From positions 111,426,696 through 111,490,695 of the forward strand of contig NC_135720.1 of assembly GCF_964656455.1 (NCBI RefSeq): a DNA stretch of 64,000 nucleotides. Direction: 5' to 3'. The position numbers were made by a program, and so were the translations under genes. This document shows, piece by piece, positions 30,290 to 42,480 of this stretch. The stretch is from Halichoerus grypus. Its lineage: Eukaryota > Chordata > Mammalia > Carnivora > Phocidae. The notes beneath the pieces were generated by a model, which saw only the letters and a list, made by a program, of their open reading frames with translations, made no database searches and was not told the origin of the DNA. Each line of letters begins with the position of its first letter. The stretch's first letter is position 1.

Positions 30290-31016
30290 TGTCCTCTTTA
30301 TAGAAATGATGTTACTTTCCCCTGGCTAGGTTAAGTTTGCTTCTGTATTCAGTGATCTTACTTTATTAGAGAGATATTCACTCACTAAATGAGAATCAAA
30401 CTCATCCCTGGCAGTCATTAGGGTTATCTCTGAAGTCACTCTTAGGAATGGGAATTATATTGGCAAATAGCCAGTCCTCTTGTGAAGGGCTGTAAAGACA
30501 ATGCAGATTGCATACTTTGCCCAGATTACATACATAAGCCCAAGTTCAGTCTATACTTTCTGACTGACTCAAGTCCATTTGGACTTCTTGCAGTTTTTCC
30601 TGATCTTCCAGTCAATAGTTCTTAAACTCACAGCAATTATTTGTACTAGTGATCTGACACAATCATATTCTTTTATCTAAGCATTGATTGTCATCATAGC
30701 ATCATCTTTAAGAGCAGCAAGCATGGAGTGTCTGCCATGAAAGAACCCATGTTTCCCCAATGAAACCATAAGCTCTTCAAGTGCAGAGACTATATTATAA
30801 ACTTTTTAAGACCAGGCACCTCCCTTTGGGAGGTACTAAACAGGTAATTTTTAAAAAACTAAATTGAATTAAACCCAAAAGAGAACACATAAGATCCTGT
30901 GAATTTCCCCTGTCTTAATCTTTGCCCCTGCCACTTTTTACTATGTATTATAATGAAAAGACAAGTGGCTGTTTGCTCTTTGGAGAATACAGACTTCAGA
31001 GTAAATCTTTGCCTTT
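30290..31016. other. Intergenic, no gene seen
   Basis: AT-rich unique DNA with no recognised repeat or coding signal. Confidence 0.4.
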
Positions 31017-31030
31017 CTCAGAAAGGCACT

Positions 31031-31216
31031 ATTTTCCCCTAAAGATCTACTCACTTACTTTGGCAAGGGGGGCAGAAGAAGAGAGAGAGAATCTCAAGCA
31101 GACTCCGCGCTGAGCACAGAGCCCAGTGTGGGGCTCAAACCCACGACCTTGAGATCATGACCTGAGCTGAAACCAAGAGTTGGACGCCCAACTAACTGAG
31201 CCACCCAGGCACCCCT
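31031..31216 (-). mobile_element. CAN-SINE, older copy
   Basis: Target CTCAGAAAGGCACT / CTCAGAAAAGCACT at 31017-31030 and 31217-31230; tail end eroded. Confidence 0.88.
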
Positions 31217-31330
31217 CTCAGAAAAGCACTTTTATAAATTAAGATTGCCAGGTTCCTAAACCAAAGGCTTAGAGAAGTAGGTACAGTCAGATGTATAAAG
31301 GTAACATCTATCATTAATCAAGCATTTACT

Positions 31331-31526
31331 GGGCGCCTGGGTGGCTCGGTCGTTAAGCGTCTGCCTTCGGCTCAGGTCATGATCCCGGGGTCCCGGGATC
31401 GAGTCCCACATCGGGCTCCCTGCTCAGCGGGAAGCCTGCTTCTCCCTCTCCCACTCCCCTTGCTTGTGATCCTGCTCTCGCTGTGTCTCTCTCTGTCAAA
31501 TAAATAAAATCTTAAAAAAAAAAAAA
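31331..31526 (+). mobile_element. CAN-SINE, young, near consensus
   Basis: Perfect 14-bp target duplication ATCAAGCATTTACT (31317-31330 and 31527-31540), inside a MIR-like stretch. Good candidate for a lineage-specific insertion. Confidence 0.96.
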
Positions 31527-31544
31527 ATCAAGCATTTACTATGT

Positions 31545-32690
31545 GCTAAGCACTATTGTAATTAATCACTGTATATGCCATACATATGGCATATACATAT
31601 TATGTACCAGAGATATTCATATGACACATATATTTATATTTTTTCTTTAATCCTCTTAATTATTATACCCAGGAAGTTACATAACTTGTCCAAGGTCCAC
31701 AGGTGAGAGAGTCACAAGCCATAATTCATGGAACACATGCTGATTAAGAGGATAGACAATGTTAGGGGCAGCTCTTTGTGCATTAGAGGTGATGCTCAAA
31801 GCACAGAGTGCCATGAGCCAGATTAAATAAAATCAGGAAGCAAGGTAATGAATGGAAAGACAATGGAATTAGTGGATAATTTCCTTCAGTATTGTGCCCA
31901 AAGAGAAATGAATGGGGATTGAAACAATGTTGAAAGTTAACCCTGTGAGTGAGTGGTGGTGGCAAAGTGGAATGGCTGCTGAAAACCAGAGCTTCTGACA
32001 GCTAAGCTTCTGTGGTAAAGGTTAGTCTTAGGGTAAGGGGAAGCTATCACGTTTATAGCAATGAGACAAGAATCTCTTGTGTCTTGCATTGGTATTGCGT
32101 GATTCAGTCAATTAGTCAATAGACATTCACTGAACAGCTACTATGTTCAAGGTACTGTGTGAAGTACCATCAAGATGCATAGAGACAAAAGGTATGGTCC
32201 TAGTTCCTGTTTAAGGATCTTTTTATCCTGATAAGGTAAGATAGAGAATCATAAAGATTGAGCTGTAGGGAAACTTAAATATCTTCTCATATAATCTTCT
32301 TAGTTTTCTAGATGACCAAAACCAAATCTCAGAGACAGGAACTTTGCCAAAGTTCCCATAGCACTTTCAGAGCAAAGATAGAGCCCAGGCTTGATTGCTA
32401 CCCCCAGGCACTTTCTCTTTTCTTATAGAGATATAATTAGTAATAAAAGGTAGTATTTACCAAGTAGCAAATTAATGGTATAGACAATGCATTGCTTCTT
32501 ACCATAATATGTTTCCAAGGTCAAGGTCTCAATGCTAAAACTTTTTCTGGGTAATTTTCAGGTGCAAAGGGACTTTCCCAGTTGTCTCCTCAGCTGTTAC
32601 AGCATGAAAACAGAAAATGGCCCCTCCTCTGTGCCCTCTGAGCACCTGCGCCACCTCAATCGTGTATGTCATGTGTGATCGTGATACGTC
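31545..32690. other. Intergenic with old MIR/L2 pieces, no gene
   Basis: L2/MIR-like text near 31,540-31,720, 32,110-32,230 and 32,270-32,400; no coding signal. Confidence 0.4.
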
Positions 32691-32695
32691 TTGCT

Positions 32696-32865
32696 CAGTA
32701 GTTCTGAAAGTATGTGGTCTCTCCAGACCAGCAGCACCTGGAAACTTGGTAGAAATGCAAATTCTTGGGCCCACTCCAGACCCACTGAATCAGAAACTCT
32801 AGGGGCGGGGTCCAGTGATCTGTATTTTAACAAGCCCTCCCGGTGCCATTGATGTGTTTTTGAGC
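32696..32865 (+). repeat. MER5A-type hAT DNA transposon fragment
   Basis: Text 'agcacctggaaacttggtag', 'aaatgcaaattcttgggccc' and 'tgaatcagaaactctagggg' is MER5A. Confidence 0.75.
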
Positions 32866-33108
32866 TTGACAACCTATGGTGTCTAAATGGCTCTTCAGAG
32901 AGATTGTGAGCTCCTTGAAGGCAGGGACTGTTCTCCACAGTTTTGTTTTTCTTAGCTTAGTATCAATTTTTGAGCATAGTGGGTATTCATAAATATTTCT
33001 TAAACAACTATAGGAATGAACATGGTAAGGCAAGATAAAAGGCATGGTAAGCATACCCTTATGCACCTCTCTTCATGTAATGATTAGCACCTTTAGTTCA
33101 CCTTATGT

Positions 33109-33523
33109 TATGGGCTAAATAGTGTCTCCCCCACGTCAAAATTCATATGTTGAGCTCCTAACCTCCCAGTACCTCAGAATGTGTATTTGGAGATAAGACC
33201 TTCAAAGAGGTAATTAAGGTACAATGAGGTCATATGGGTGAGCCCCAGTTCAATATGACTAGTGTTCTTATAAGAAGAGGTAAGGACCAAAGGAAAAAAA
33301 AAAAAAGAGAGAGGGAGAGAGAGATAAGGGACAGAAGGAAGACCACATGAAGCCAAAGAAAGGAAGAGAGCCATCTCCAAGCCAAAAAGAGAGGCTTCAG
33401 AAGAAACCAACACTGTCAACACCTTGATCTCAGACTTCTGGTCTCCAGAATCGTGAGAAAAATGAATTTTTTTGCTTAAACCACCAGATTATGGTACTTT
33501 ATTATGACAACCCTAGACAACTA
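33109..33523 (+). mobile_element. Solo LTR of an ERVL-MaLR (MLT1/MST-like) retrotransposon
   Basis: Begins 'tgttatgggctaaatagtgtc' in part and ends 'ttattatgacaaccctagac', with the family's 'aattcatatgttgagctcct' and 'tccagaatcgtgagaaa'. About 415 bp. A purine tract (33,293-33,325) lies inside. No internal viral genes. Confidence 0.7.
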
Positions 33524-33533
33524 ATTCGCTTTT

Positions 33534-33732
33534 ATTTATTTTTTTTAAGATTTTATTTATTTATTTGACAGAGAGAGAGACAGCAAAAAAGGGAACACAA
33601 GCAGCGGGAGTGGAGAGGGAGAAGCAGGCTTCCCGAGGAGCAGGGAGCTCAACGTGGGCCTCGATCCCAGGACCCTGGGATCATGACCTGAGCCGAAGGC
33701 AGACGCTTAACGACTGAGCCACCCAGGTGCCC
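33534..33732 (-). mobile_element. CAN-SINE, young
   Basis: Target duplication CTAATTCGCTTTT (33521-33533 and 33733-33745), inserted at the edge of the LTR. Confidence 0.94.
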
Positions 33733-33759
33733 CTAATTCGCTTTTTTAATAATTTAATT

Positions 33760-33863
33760 TAATTTATTTTTTAAGGAAAACCTACCCTCATCGTGGGACT
33801 TGAACTTACAACCCTGAGATCAAGAGTTGCATGCTCTGCTGACTGAGCCAGCCAGGCGCCTCT
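33760..33863 (-). mobile_element. Short tRNA-Lys-type SINE
   Basis: Complement of the tRNA-like unit, ending GAGCCAGCCAGGCGCC. Confidence 0.8.
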
Positions 33864-34024
33864 CAGCTAATATGCTTTGTAAAAAATTTACAAAAATACT
33901 GGCTCTGAAATCCAGGAACTCCCATCCAAGACTATGACAAGACAATCTTATTTTTAGATGACTCTATAACCATCTTTAGATGTTAACCATTAAAGTGTTT
34001 GTTTAAGAAATTACTCTTTCATGC

Positions 34025-34215
34025 TCAGTATGAGCACAGATTTTGGAGTCAGACAGAGATGGGTTTCAATCCTGACTCAGCCACTTAGAAGTTGTGTAAT
34101 CTTAACCTTTAAAGACTCAGTTTCCTTGTCTGTAATTTGGGGCTAATAATAGCTCCCTCCTAGACATAACTCAATAATTGGCAAGTGTATTGTAGGCACT
34201 CAGTATATGGTGACT
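34025..34215 (+). repeat. MIR element
   Basis: 'gattttggagtcagacagag', 'aatcctgactcagccactta' and 'gactcagtttccttgtctgt' are classic MIR. Confidence 0.8.
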
Positions 34216-34699
34216 TAAAAATGATAATTAACCAAATTGTTCAGATTGGCCTTCTCTGAGAGATAGGATTACAGCAAAATTTTACAGTAATGCTTGAAGC
34301 GGTTTAACAAACATGGAGCCTCTTTAGAAGACTATATAAAATGACAGATTAAGTATTTTTCAAGAGTATTTGAAGAGTCATGGGGAATAAAAGGATAAGA
34401 ATGTCTGGAATGCAGTAGAAAGAGGCAACACCCAAGAATAGTTAAATGATCTCAAATTGATGAGCAATTAGACTGTATGAAGGTAGGGATTGCTGATTTT
34501 GTTTTGCATATGGCACCTGGCATCTACTATAAACTCAACAACTTTGGTTGAATGAATGAATGAATGAATGGCCTTCTGCAAAGACAATTATATAGATTAT
34601 ACAAAGACATTTTAGCCCAAGTACACTTACACAGAACCGATGGTTCTATAGTATTTTGGCATCGTGCAATCAAAATGTTAATTTTAATTAATTATTATT

Positions 34700-34899
34700 T
34701 ATTTTAAAAGATTTTGTTTATTTGAGAGAGAGAGAGAAAGAGCACACACACGAGTTGGGGGTGGGGGGTGGGCAGAGGGAGAGGGAGAAGCAGACTCCCC
34801 ATTGAGCAGGAAGCCTGATGCAGGGCTCAATCCCAGGACCCTGAGATCATGACCTGAGCTGAAGGCAGACACTTAACCGACTGAGCCACCTAGGCGTCC
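34700..34899 (-). mobile_element. CAN-SINE, older
   Basis: T/A-rich tail, GA run, head GCCACCTAGGCGTCCC. Flanks are TTAATTTTA-like. Confidence 0.88.
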
Positions 34900-34911
34900 C
34901 TAATTTTATTT

Positions 34912-35025
34912 ATGTGTTTTAAAGATTTATTTTTAAGTTATCTCTACACCCAACTTGGGGCTGGAACTCACAACCCCAACACCAAGAGTCACGTGCTCCA
35001 CCAAATAAGCCAGGCAGGTGCCCCC
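34912..35025 (-). mobile_element. Short tRNA-Lys-type SINE
   Basis: Complement of the tRNA-like unit with AAGCCAGGCAGGTGCCCCC head, 12 bp from the preceding SINE. Confidence 0.8.
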
Positions 35026-35087
35026 AAATTTTAAATTTTTAACCTGGGAATTTCATATTGCAGAAATAATCTAAGAAAGTAATCCTA

Positions 35088-35300
35088 GGGGTGCCTGGGT
35101 GGCTCACCCGGTTAAGCGTCGGCCTTTGGCTCAGGTCCTATCCTAGGGTCCTGGGATGGGCCCGGGCCTGCTCCCTGCTAGGCTCCCTGCTCAGTGGGGA
35201 GCCTGCTTCTCCCTCTCCCTCTGCCCCTCCCCCCAGCTCATGCTCTCTCTTGCTCTGCTGTCTCTCAAATAAACAAATAAAATCTTAAAAAAGAAATGAA
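35088..35300 (+). mobile_element. CAN-SINE
   Basis: Complete, diverged head (GGCTCACCCGGTTAAGCGTC) and an AAAAGAAAT tail. Confidence 0.9.
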
Positions 35301-35354
35301 AAGAAAAAAGAGAATCCAAAAGGAAAAAGAACTGTTATTTTTAAAAATGTCTTT

Positions 35355-35473
35355 GGGGTGCCTGGCTTATTCAGTCAGTGGAGCATGTGACTCTTGATCT
35401 TGGGGTTGTGAGTTCGAGCCCCACATTGGATGTAGAGATCACTTAAAAATAAAGTCTTTCAAAATAAATAAAT
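35355..35473 (+). mobile_element. Short tRNA-Lys-type SINE
   Basis: Flanked by AAAAATGTCTT on both sides (35344 and 35474). B-box GTGAGTTCGAGCCCC intact. Confidence 0.88.
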
Positions 35474-35484
35474 AAAAATGTCTT

Positions 35485-36385
35485 CAACTGAAGTAATATT
35501 CAAAATAGAGAAATCCTGGAATAGTGTTCGGAGCCTCTCCAACCCCCATCTACGTTTTACCTCTCCTGCCTTTCACCTCGGCCCTCGCTTGCTGTCCCCA
35601 AACTGTTCTGACTGTCCTTACAGCCCCTCACATGAGTGGCCCAATGCCCCGTATTTCAGAGCCTTTGGGATCAGCTTCCCTTGTTAAAACTTATTTGTCT
35701 TGTGCCTGCTTATCTTTGGGATACTCAACCAACTAATCTGATAAATTAATTTAAACTCAGGTGCTAATGAATGGTAATGGCTGAATGTCAGTCTACTCTT
35801 GGGTAACAACTGATTTCAGCAGCACCTTACTGCGAAGAGTAAGTCATACATTTTAGGCATGTGTCCCAGTCATTGGGGGAAGATATTTTAAGCAGGGGGA
35901 TTTCCTCAAACCCCTCAAATTACACCATGTAGACAGCTGCCTATCCCACATGATCTGGCTCCTTGGCATCCAGTTATCAGCACTCAGGGAACACTAGAGG
36001 AAACAGGTCTGTTCCTCCTCTTAACAGAGCTTGGAAACAGTGACTGGACTATTTATGTCGCTTAGAGGAAAAGGGCATTTACTCTGGAACCTACCCAGAA
36101 AGCACACATTCTCTGGTCTTAGAGGTGAGCTCTTCTCTACCTAATCTCTGGGGATGGCTGAATGGCTAGTGCCTAGATTAACCAAAATGAGTGAGCTGGG
36201 ACATGCAAACACCAAGAAAGGACTGGTAATAGACAGTTAAGCTTCCCAGGTAAAAAGATCCTAGACACCGATATGAATTTATAGGAGCACACACATGAGA
36301 GAACATTGAACCTAATAATAAAAATAGCTGCCTTTTATCAGGTGTGAACTATATTAACTGTACCAAAGTATTTACACATTTAGAA
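35485..36385. other. Intergenic, no gene seen
   Basis: Unique DNA without recognisable features; short ORFs lack any known domain. Confidence 0.4.
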
Positions 36386-36397
36386 AAATCTAATCCT

Positions 36398-36610
36398 GGG
36401 GCGCCTGGGTGGCTCAGTCCTTAAGCGTCTGCCTTCGGCTCAGGTCATGATCCTGGGGTCCTGGGATCGAACCCCGCATCGGGCTCCCTGCTCTGCGGGG
36501 AGCCTGCTTCTCCCTCTCCCACTCCCCCTGCTTGTGTTCCCTCTCTCACTGTGTCTCTCTCTGTCAAATAAATAAATAAAATCTTTAAAAAAATAAAAAA
36601 TAAATAAAAA
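36398..36610 (+). mobile_element. CAN-SINE, young
   Basis: Near-consensus; target (A/G)ATCTAATCC on both sides, inside a MIR-like stretch. Confidence 0.94.
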
Positions 36611-36624
36611 GATCTAATCCGCTG

Positions 36625-37285
36625 ATACTGAGGAAAATAGGCGTTGTTACCCCCATTTCAGATAAAGAAACTGAGGCAAAGGTAGGTTAAGCAACTATCC
36701 CACAGTCAAATGGGAAATGAAATTTGAAGGCAAGTCTTTGAACTCCCAAGTTCATGGTTGGAACAGAAACTTAACAGCCTTTCATATTTCTAAATCAAGA
36801 ATCTTAAAGCTGAGGATCCTAGAACATCCTTTTTGATTATCCAGACCCTGATTACCTCTGCTAAAAAGGAGTTTACTACCTCACAAGGCAGCCTGTGCCA
36901 TACAGCTATACTTGTTGGGAAGCTTTTAAATGTTAAGTTAAAATCTGTTTCTCTAGAACTTCCCTTCATTTGGTCTTCACCATGTCCCCTGGAGAACTCA
37001 AAACAAAACTATTTCTCTCCATGAAGCCATGCTGGTATGGAGACAGATCATGCACTACCCCTTCCTTCCCCCACCTGCATCTTTGGGGTAGTCTCAGTCC
37101 CAGGAGATCTCACTGTTGAACTGTTCACTCTCAGACTCATCAGTAACACAGAAAAGCCCCAAAGTGCCACCTGTATCTTGGGTCTAAATTTGGGTAATAG
37201 GTTTGATCCCAGTTACTTACTCAGGTACCTATGAAACATCACCTTAGTAAGCCATTTGACTCCCCATGAAAGTATGGAATTCGTC
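36625..37285. other. Intergenic with a MIR piece, no gene
   Basis: MIR-like core 36,640-36,760; remainder unassigned. Confidence 0.4.
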
Positions 37286-37289
37286 TAAT

Positions 37290-37475
37290 AGAGCAAATAA
37301 TGGCTAACATTTACTGAGCTCTTTTTATGTGCCAAGAACCGTGCTAAGTGCCTTACAAACACTTGCCCCACCCCCAACCCAACCACTCTGTCAGGCAGGT
37401 ACTGTCATTAGCCCAGTTTTACAGATGAGGAAACTAAGACCCAACTATTCTGAGGTCTGCCCATAATTGCATGTC
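37290..37475 (+). repeat. MIR element
   Basis: 'ttatgtgccaagaaccgtgc', 'cagttttacagatgaggaaa'. Confidence 0.75.
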
Positions 37476-37689
37476 TTTCTTTTCCGTTGATGATGTGAGG
37501 AGAGGGTAAGGGCAGGATGGAACTTGCTGTCCCCAGAGTGAGACTTGCATTTTCCCATCCCTCTTTGCTTATACACTGCCTCTCTCTATTTTGGCTCGTT
37601 TCTTCACAAACATTTAAAAAGCGCCTCTCACGCAGTCAAACACTTATTCTACAGTGACTAGAGTTAGGACATAGTCTGCAAAGAAAGTT

Positions 37690-38265
37690 ATGACACCCTC
37701 TAAACCTTATCTCCAGGGTCGAGGAAGGCTTCGGAGAGGAGGTACCACCTGATGTGGGTTATGAAACATAAATAGAAGAGAGGAATCCAACAGTCAAAGG
37801 ACAGGTTAGGGAAATTCAAATTTCAGCAAGAAGGAACAGCATGTGTAAACACCCAGAGTCACGAATTTGCATTAGAGAAAAAAACCCACCGTATCGTTGT
37901 GAGTAGGGTCCAAAATTTAGAAGCCTAAAATAGAGGTAAAGTTTGCATTGCTGTGAGGTTAAAGAAAAATGGTTATCTTTTCAGTTGGATCTGTGCTGTC
38001 ACCAAAAGCACACAAAGTAAGGATGGTGAAACTCATTGTGTACACAACAGACTGCTCATTGAAGCGAAGTTCAAAGGATCATGAGGCAGTCATTTGCAGT
38101 TGCCCCCTAAAACACTCCTTCCAAAGAGCTCTGTAGTCTGCCCCCAAATGAGAAAGTGGGAGGGTGCTTGGTAGAGGATTAATTGTCAATTGCAGTTAGA
38201 TCTGAAATTTACATATCACAAACTTTTTAAAAAATTTGAACAAAAAAAGACTTTTTTTTAACTTC
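37690..38265. other. Intergenic with L2-like text, no gene
   Basis: 'gaaggaacagcatgtgtaaa' (about 37,830) fits an L2 3' end; the rest is unassigned. Confidence 0.4.
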
Positions 38266-38269
38266 TTAA

Positions 38270-38385
38270 AAAACATTTTTATTTGTTCATTTATTTAAGT
38301 AATCTCTACACCCAACATGGGGCTCAAACTCACAACCATGAGAACAAGAGTCACACACTCTTCTGAATGAGCCAGCCAGGTGCCC
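38270..38385 (-). mobile_element. Short tRNA-Lys-type SINE
   Basis: Complement of the unit with GAGCCAGCCAGGTGCCC head and ATTTATTT tail region. Confidence 0.8.
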
Positions 38386-38389
38386 TGCA

Positions 38390-39215
38390 CTGTCATAGAC
38401 CTGAAATTTGCTGCTGAGTATGGCCTCTGGGATGTAAAAGGAGTAGAGAGAAATCTAATTGAACCGGTAACCATAGGTGATCATAAACAGTTGTGTGTGC
38501 CATTCTGTCGAGTATGAATTTTATCTGAGGGGTGACTGAAAGCCATAGAAGGATTTTGAACAGACCCAACTCAAGTGCCTCCTTCTGTGAAAGCATTACC
38601 TGGCTACAACACTTGGTGGGGAATTCCTTTAACCCATGTGGTTTGTATCATGTGGTCTCATCTCCCCTTAGATTTGATACCCTGTGTTATATTTTTGTTG
38701 TCTGTTATCCATACCTATAATATGCGCTCCAAATATATTTGTTCTGTGAAGGAAAGAAGCAAAAGCAAAGGAATTGTTTGAGTTCCTGTGATTGCACAAT
38801 TCAATCCATTGGAACTGAGTTCACAATGTGGATGAACCATCGAAGTCTTATACAGAGAAAAAACAAAACTTTTAAGGTGTTTGTAAGTATGAATGTGAAT
38901 TATACAACCATATTTATTCACATGAAGCCTCTACTTTTTTATTTGCTCAGTTCTACTGAACCCCAAGGTGCTTGGGACTACGGAGGACACAAAGCAAGTG
39001 TATATGCTATCAGTGTAATGTTCATCAGAGATGGAATTGATTTATCTAGTTAATATATTTGGTAAGATAAGTGAAAGGGCTAAGATTCATTACTAGGGCT
39101 AATTCCACTGTCGAAATCCCAATCATAGCCCTTAACCTTGCAAATCTACATATTTCATTTGAGAAAGGATGCTTAAACGTTACTGCAGAAAGACCCCCGC
39201 CCCGCCCCGCCCCTC
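38390..39215. other. Intergenic, no gene seen
   Basis: Weak L2-like text near 38,530-38,570; several overlapping ORFs of 60-104 codons without known domains. Confidence 0.35.
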
Positions 39216-39370
39216 CCAGACCAGTGCTTCTCAAAGTATGGTACCCGAGCCAGCAATAGCAGCACCTGGAGGTTTGTTCAAAAGTGCAGAAATGCAAATT
39301 ATCAGGCCCCACCCCAGCAAGCCTACAGAATCTGAAATTCTGAGGGTGAGGCATGGCAATCTGAGTTTTT

Positions 39371-39593
39371 TTTTTTTTTTTAAACTTTTCCCCTATTTTA
39401 TTTTTTTAGATTTTATTTATTTATTTGACAGAGAGATAGAGAGCACAAGTAAGCAGAGAGGCAGGCAGACGGAGAGGGAGAAGCAGACTCTCCACTGAGC
39501 AGGGAGCCCGATGTGGGACTCGATCCCAGGACCCTGGGATCATGACCTGAGCCGAAGGCAGCCGCTTAACCGACTGAGCCACCCAGGCGCCCC
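39371..39593 (-). mobile_element. CAN-SINE in MER5A
   Basis: Target GGCAATCTGAGTTTTT perfect at 39355-39370 and 39594-39609. Its GA-rich body differs from the other copies (GCAGAGAGGCAGGCAGACGG), a different subfamily. Confidence 0.94.
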
Positions 39594-39627
39594 GGCAATC
39601 TGAGTTTTTAAAAGCCCTCCAGGTGAT

Positions 39628-39821
39628 AGGGGCGCCTGGGTGGCTCAGTCGTTAAGCGTCTGCCTTTGGCTCAGGTCATGGTCCCAGGGTCCTGGGGATC
39701 GAGCCCTACATCGGGCTCCCTGCTCTGCGGGGAGCCTGCTTCGCCCTCTCCCGCTCCCCCTGCTTGTGTTCCCTCTCTCGCTATGTCTCTGTCAAATAAA
39801 TAAATAAAATCTTTAAAAAAA
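39628..39821 (+). mobile_element. CAN-SINE in MER5A, young
   Basis: Perfect 18-bp target duplication AAAAGCCCTCCAGGTGAT (39610-39627 and 39822-39839). Head-to-head with the preceding SINE, 34 bp apart. Confidence 0.95.
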
Positions 39822-39885
39822 AAAAGCCCTCCAGGTGATTCTGATGCAGGAAGCTTAAGTTTCAGAGCTACTGCCAGTAACTCTG

Positions 39886-41000
39886 GCTGGCTGCCCTTTG
39901 CAAGGGAACTTACTCCCCACTCTTCAGGGATCCTTAATATCTATTGGTTTGCTTTGCCATTACCCTAATACAGATGGAACGTAAGGCCCATTAGACAAAA
40001 CATGAACCAGACCTGTTCCACAGAACTGTGATGTCAGTTTTCCTTGGCTTTGCATTTGGTCATTTAAAAAAAAAAAAAAAAGTATTGCTTCATGAGCCAC
40101 ACTGGTCTCTGAACTTTTCCCTTTTCTAGTAAAAGTACAAATTCCAGCTGGAGTTCTTGACCAACATCTTTTTACAGAAGTTGCTGTCTTCTATGCTGTG
40201 CTGAGTTCCAGAGATAAGATAAATAATTTACCAAATGTAGGTTTCTGATTACTCACTCTATTAGCATTTAGAGCAGAGAGCTCCAGCCCCTGGGGAGTTT
40301 GATTCGTTCAGATGCAGCCCATCTGCTTTTGTTTTTTTGTGGGGTGTTTTTTTTGGGGGGTGGGGTTGCCTGGAAAAGCCAGGGAGCTCCCAGCATCCCA
40401 CACATACTTTAGGGATGAACTGCCTAAATCTTAAGGGTTTTACTGGAAATTCTGGGGAATGCTATTTTCTTATTTTAAAAAAACACACAGCTGCTAAGAG
40501 ACTCTTTCTTCCTCCCTGTCCCCTCTCTTTTTTTTTTATGCTGAGTAAAAACAAAACTCCACAATTCATTTTCATTTATTATACGAAATAAGATAGCTGA
40601 AAGGGTATTTTCAATCTTGTGCAATTTATTTATCCTAAATTTATGGTGCACACCACAAGAGTAATTTCAGGGCATTTTATAGAAGGGATGCAGTAGTTTC
40701 TCCTAAATCAAGTGACACTGTTGGGGGGGGTGCAGACAAAAGGAACAGCCTGTTACATCAAAGAGTCATCCTTCACTCACACAATTTCTAAAGTATTGTA
40801 GCAATGTCAGTAGTGATAGAAGCAATAGGTTTGTACCTGTAGTTATTCCGTGGTCTCTTTTCTGGATGGTAAATACATGTCATTCTTATTTTATACAGTT
40901 CTTAAGAGTAAACTGGGGTACAAAAGAAATCACAGCAAAAACAGCTGATTCTGTGGATTGTCTCTTGCAAAAGCAGACGCAAAAACTGAGATAAACCGAA
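39886..41000. other. Intergenic, SINE-free, no gene seen
   Basis: Unique DNA with G- and T-runs (40,340-40,370). Confidence 0.4.
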
Positions 41001-42480
41001 GAAGCAATGTGTTGGATATGGAATCCACGCTCTTTTGGTTCCTTCAAGATAACGTGATCAGCAACTTACTTCATTCCTTTTGAAAAGAAATAACTGAACT
41101 GCCTGTCTGGATGGTATACCATAGCGGTGAGAGGATCTTATTTTGGAAATCTCTGAGAAAAAGAAATTGCATTTAGTCTCTGTATTTTGTATTTTCACGG
41201 ACTGTCTTCATGCAAAATCAAGATTGCGCATCCCACTTCCTCCGGTGAACACCCCGTGAATGAGTAAAACAGTAACACGATGACATCTTACTACAAACCT
41301 GACTATTATTTTCCTGTCAGTGACTTAGTAAAAAGCTGATAAAAAGCTGATCTCTCCCAATACCAAGTTGCACTGAAAATCCCTTGCATGGAAATGGAAG
41401 TTGTGGGTTGCTTTGGGGAGTGCACCTAGCTGAGCAATGAGCCCAGGTACAAAAACACCGTATTAGATCGGGGATACCCCACAAGGTAAGGTAAGGACAC
41501 AAAAGGAATTCCTTGGGCTTCACAGCTCTGGGTTGGAAGCAATTAAACAGGGAAAGGTGTAAAAATGGTACTTGCTACCTATTTTGTGTTCCTCTGGGAG
41601 ATTAACCTACTTTCTTGGCTCATTTTCTTCTTCCTACATCAGTTGGTCAAAAGCTCTGGTAGCTGGCAGTCTCAGAAGACTCCATCTGCGTCAGTCAGCA
41701 GAGTTCAGGGCCTCTCCGGGACACACACAGTCATTTACCTCGGTTTCCTCTGCTTTCTCCCCACAGCTGGTAAAAAGGCTGCCCCAAGCTTCAACACATT
41801 CTCCCTCGTCCTAAGAATGTGCCAAGCCCAGGACGGCGAGTTAATAGTTGGAGCGTGCGCTCCTTTTCTCTTTTCCTGTCTTCTGACATATCCAAGAGGC
41901 TGGAGCGGTAAATCTGAGAAAAGAGGCATGTATAAGTACACACACACACACACACACTCTCTCTCTCTCACTCATGAGGGGAATTTGGACCCAGCCCCTT
42001 GCTCTCCGCTCCATCTTCCCGTCTGCTGCATTTTAGAAGGTTTCATATTGCTCCTGCAACATTTTTTTGGTTGGTTGGAGGGTGAATGAAACACAACCTT
42101 CCCTGCAGACATCAAAGCGTGTCTCCTGCATAGCAAACTCTCCATCCAGCCTTTCGTCTCTCCGGCTACATTCCAATTTAACTGGGGCTGCCTTGCATGA
42201 TAATCAGGCCTAATTACTGCTTTATCCCTTGATTGTTGTGCTGAGTTCTGGAACTGGCGAGCTTTTCTCAGTTTGGTCCTGCCTCTTCCCTCACTCTCCC
42301 TCCTATTATTTAGCACACCCATCTGAGAGTTAGCAGATTGAGCCTCATCGTTTACGAATGGTCAGAAGGGGCAAGACTGTGCCTTTGGGATCTCATCACG
42401 CTGTCCACCTAGGAAACTTGAATACCTTTCACGACTGTGGGAAGACCTTGCCACGGACAGGATATTCTGAATACCTCAGG
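41001..42480. other. SINE-free unique block, candidate regulatory DNA
   Basis: Contains motif-rich stretches (41,150-41,320; 42,060-42,310). A CA/CT microsatellite lies at 41,938-41,971. The 174-codon ORF at 41,565-42,089 has no domain and contains the microsatellite, so I do not call it a gene. Confidence 0.35.

Larger units (their letters stand above)
39222..39885 (+). repeat. MER5A-type hAT transposon interrupted by two SINEs
   Basis: Parts at 39,222-39,370, 39,594-39,627 and 39,840-39,880 ('cagtgcttctcaaagtatgg' to 'aagtttcagagctactg') join to one MER5A copy. Confidence 0.8.

Noticed and set aside
33109..33523. Possible intact endogenous retrovirus
   Set aside because: Only a single LTR-like unit without internal genes.
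41565..42089. 174-codon ORF
   Set aside because: No domain, contains a CA/CT microsatellite, no start or splice context; more likely chance.
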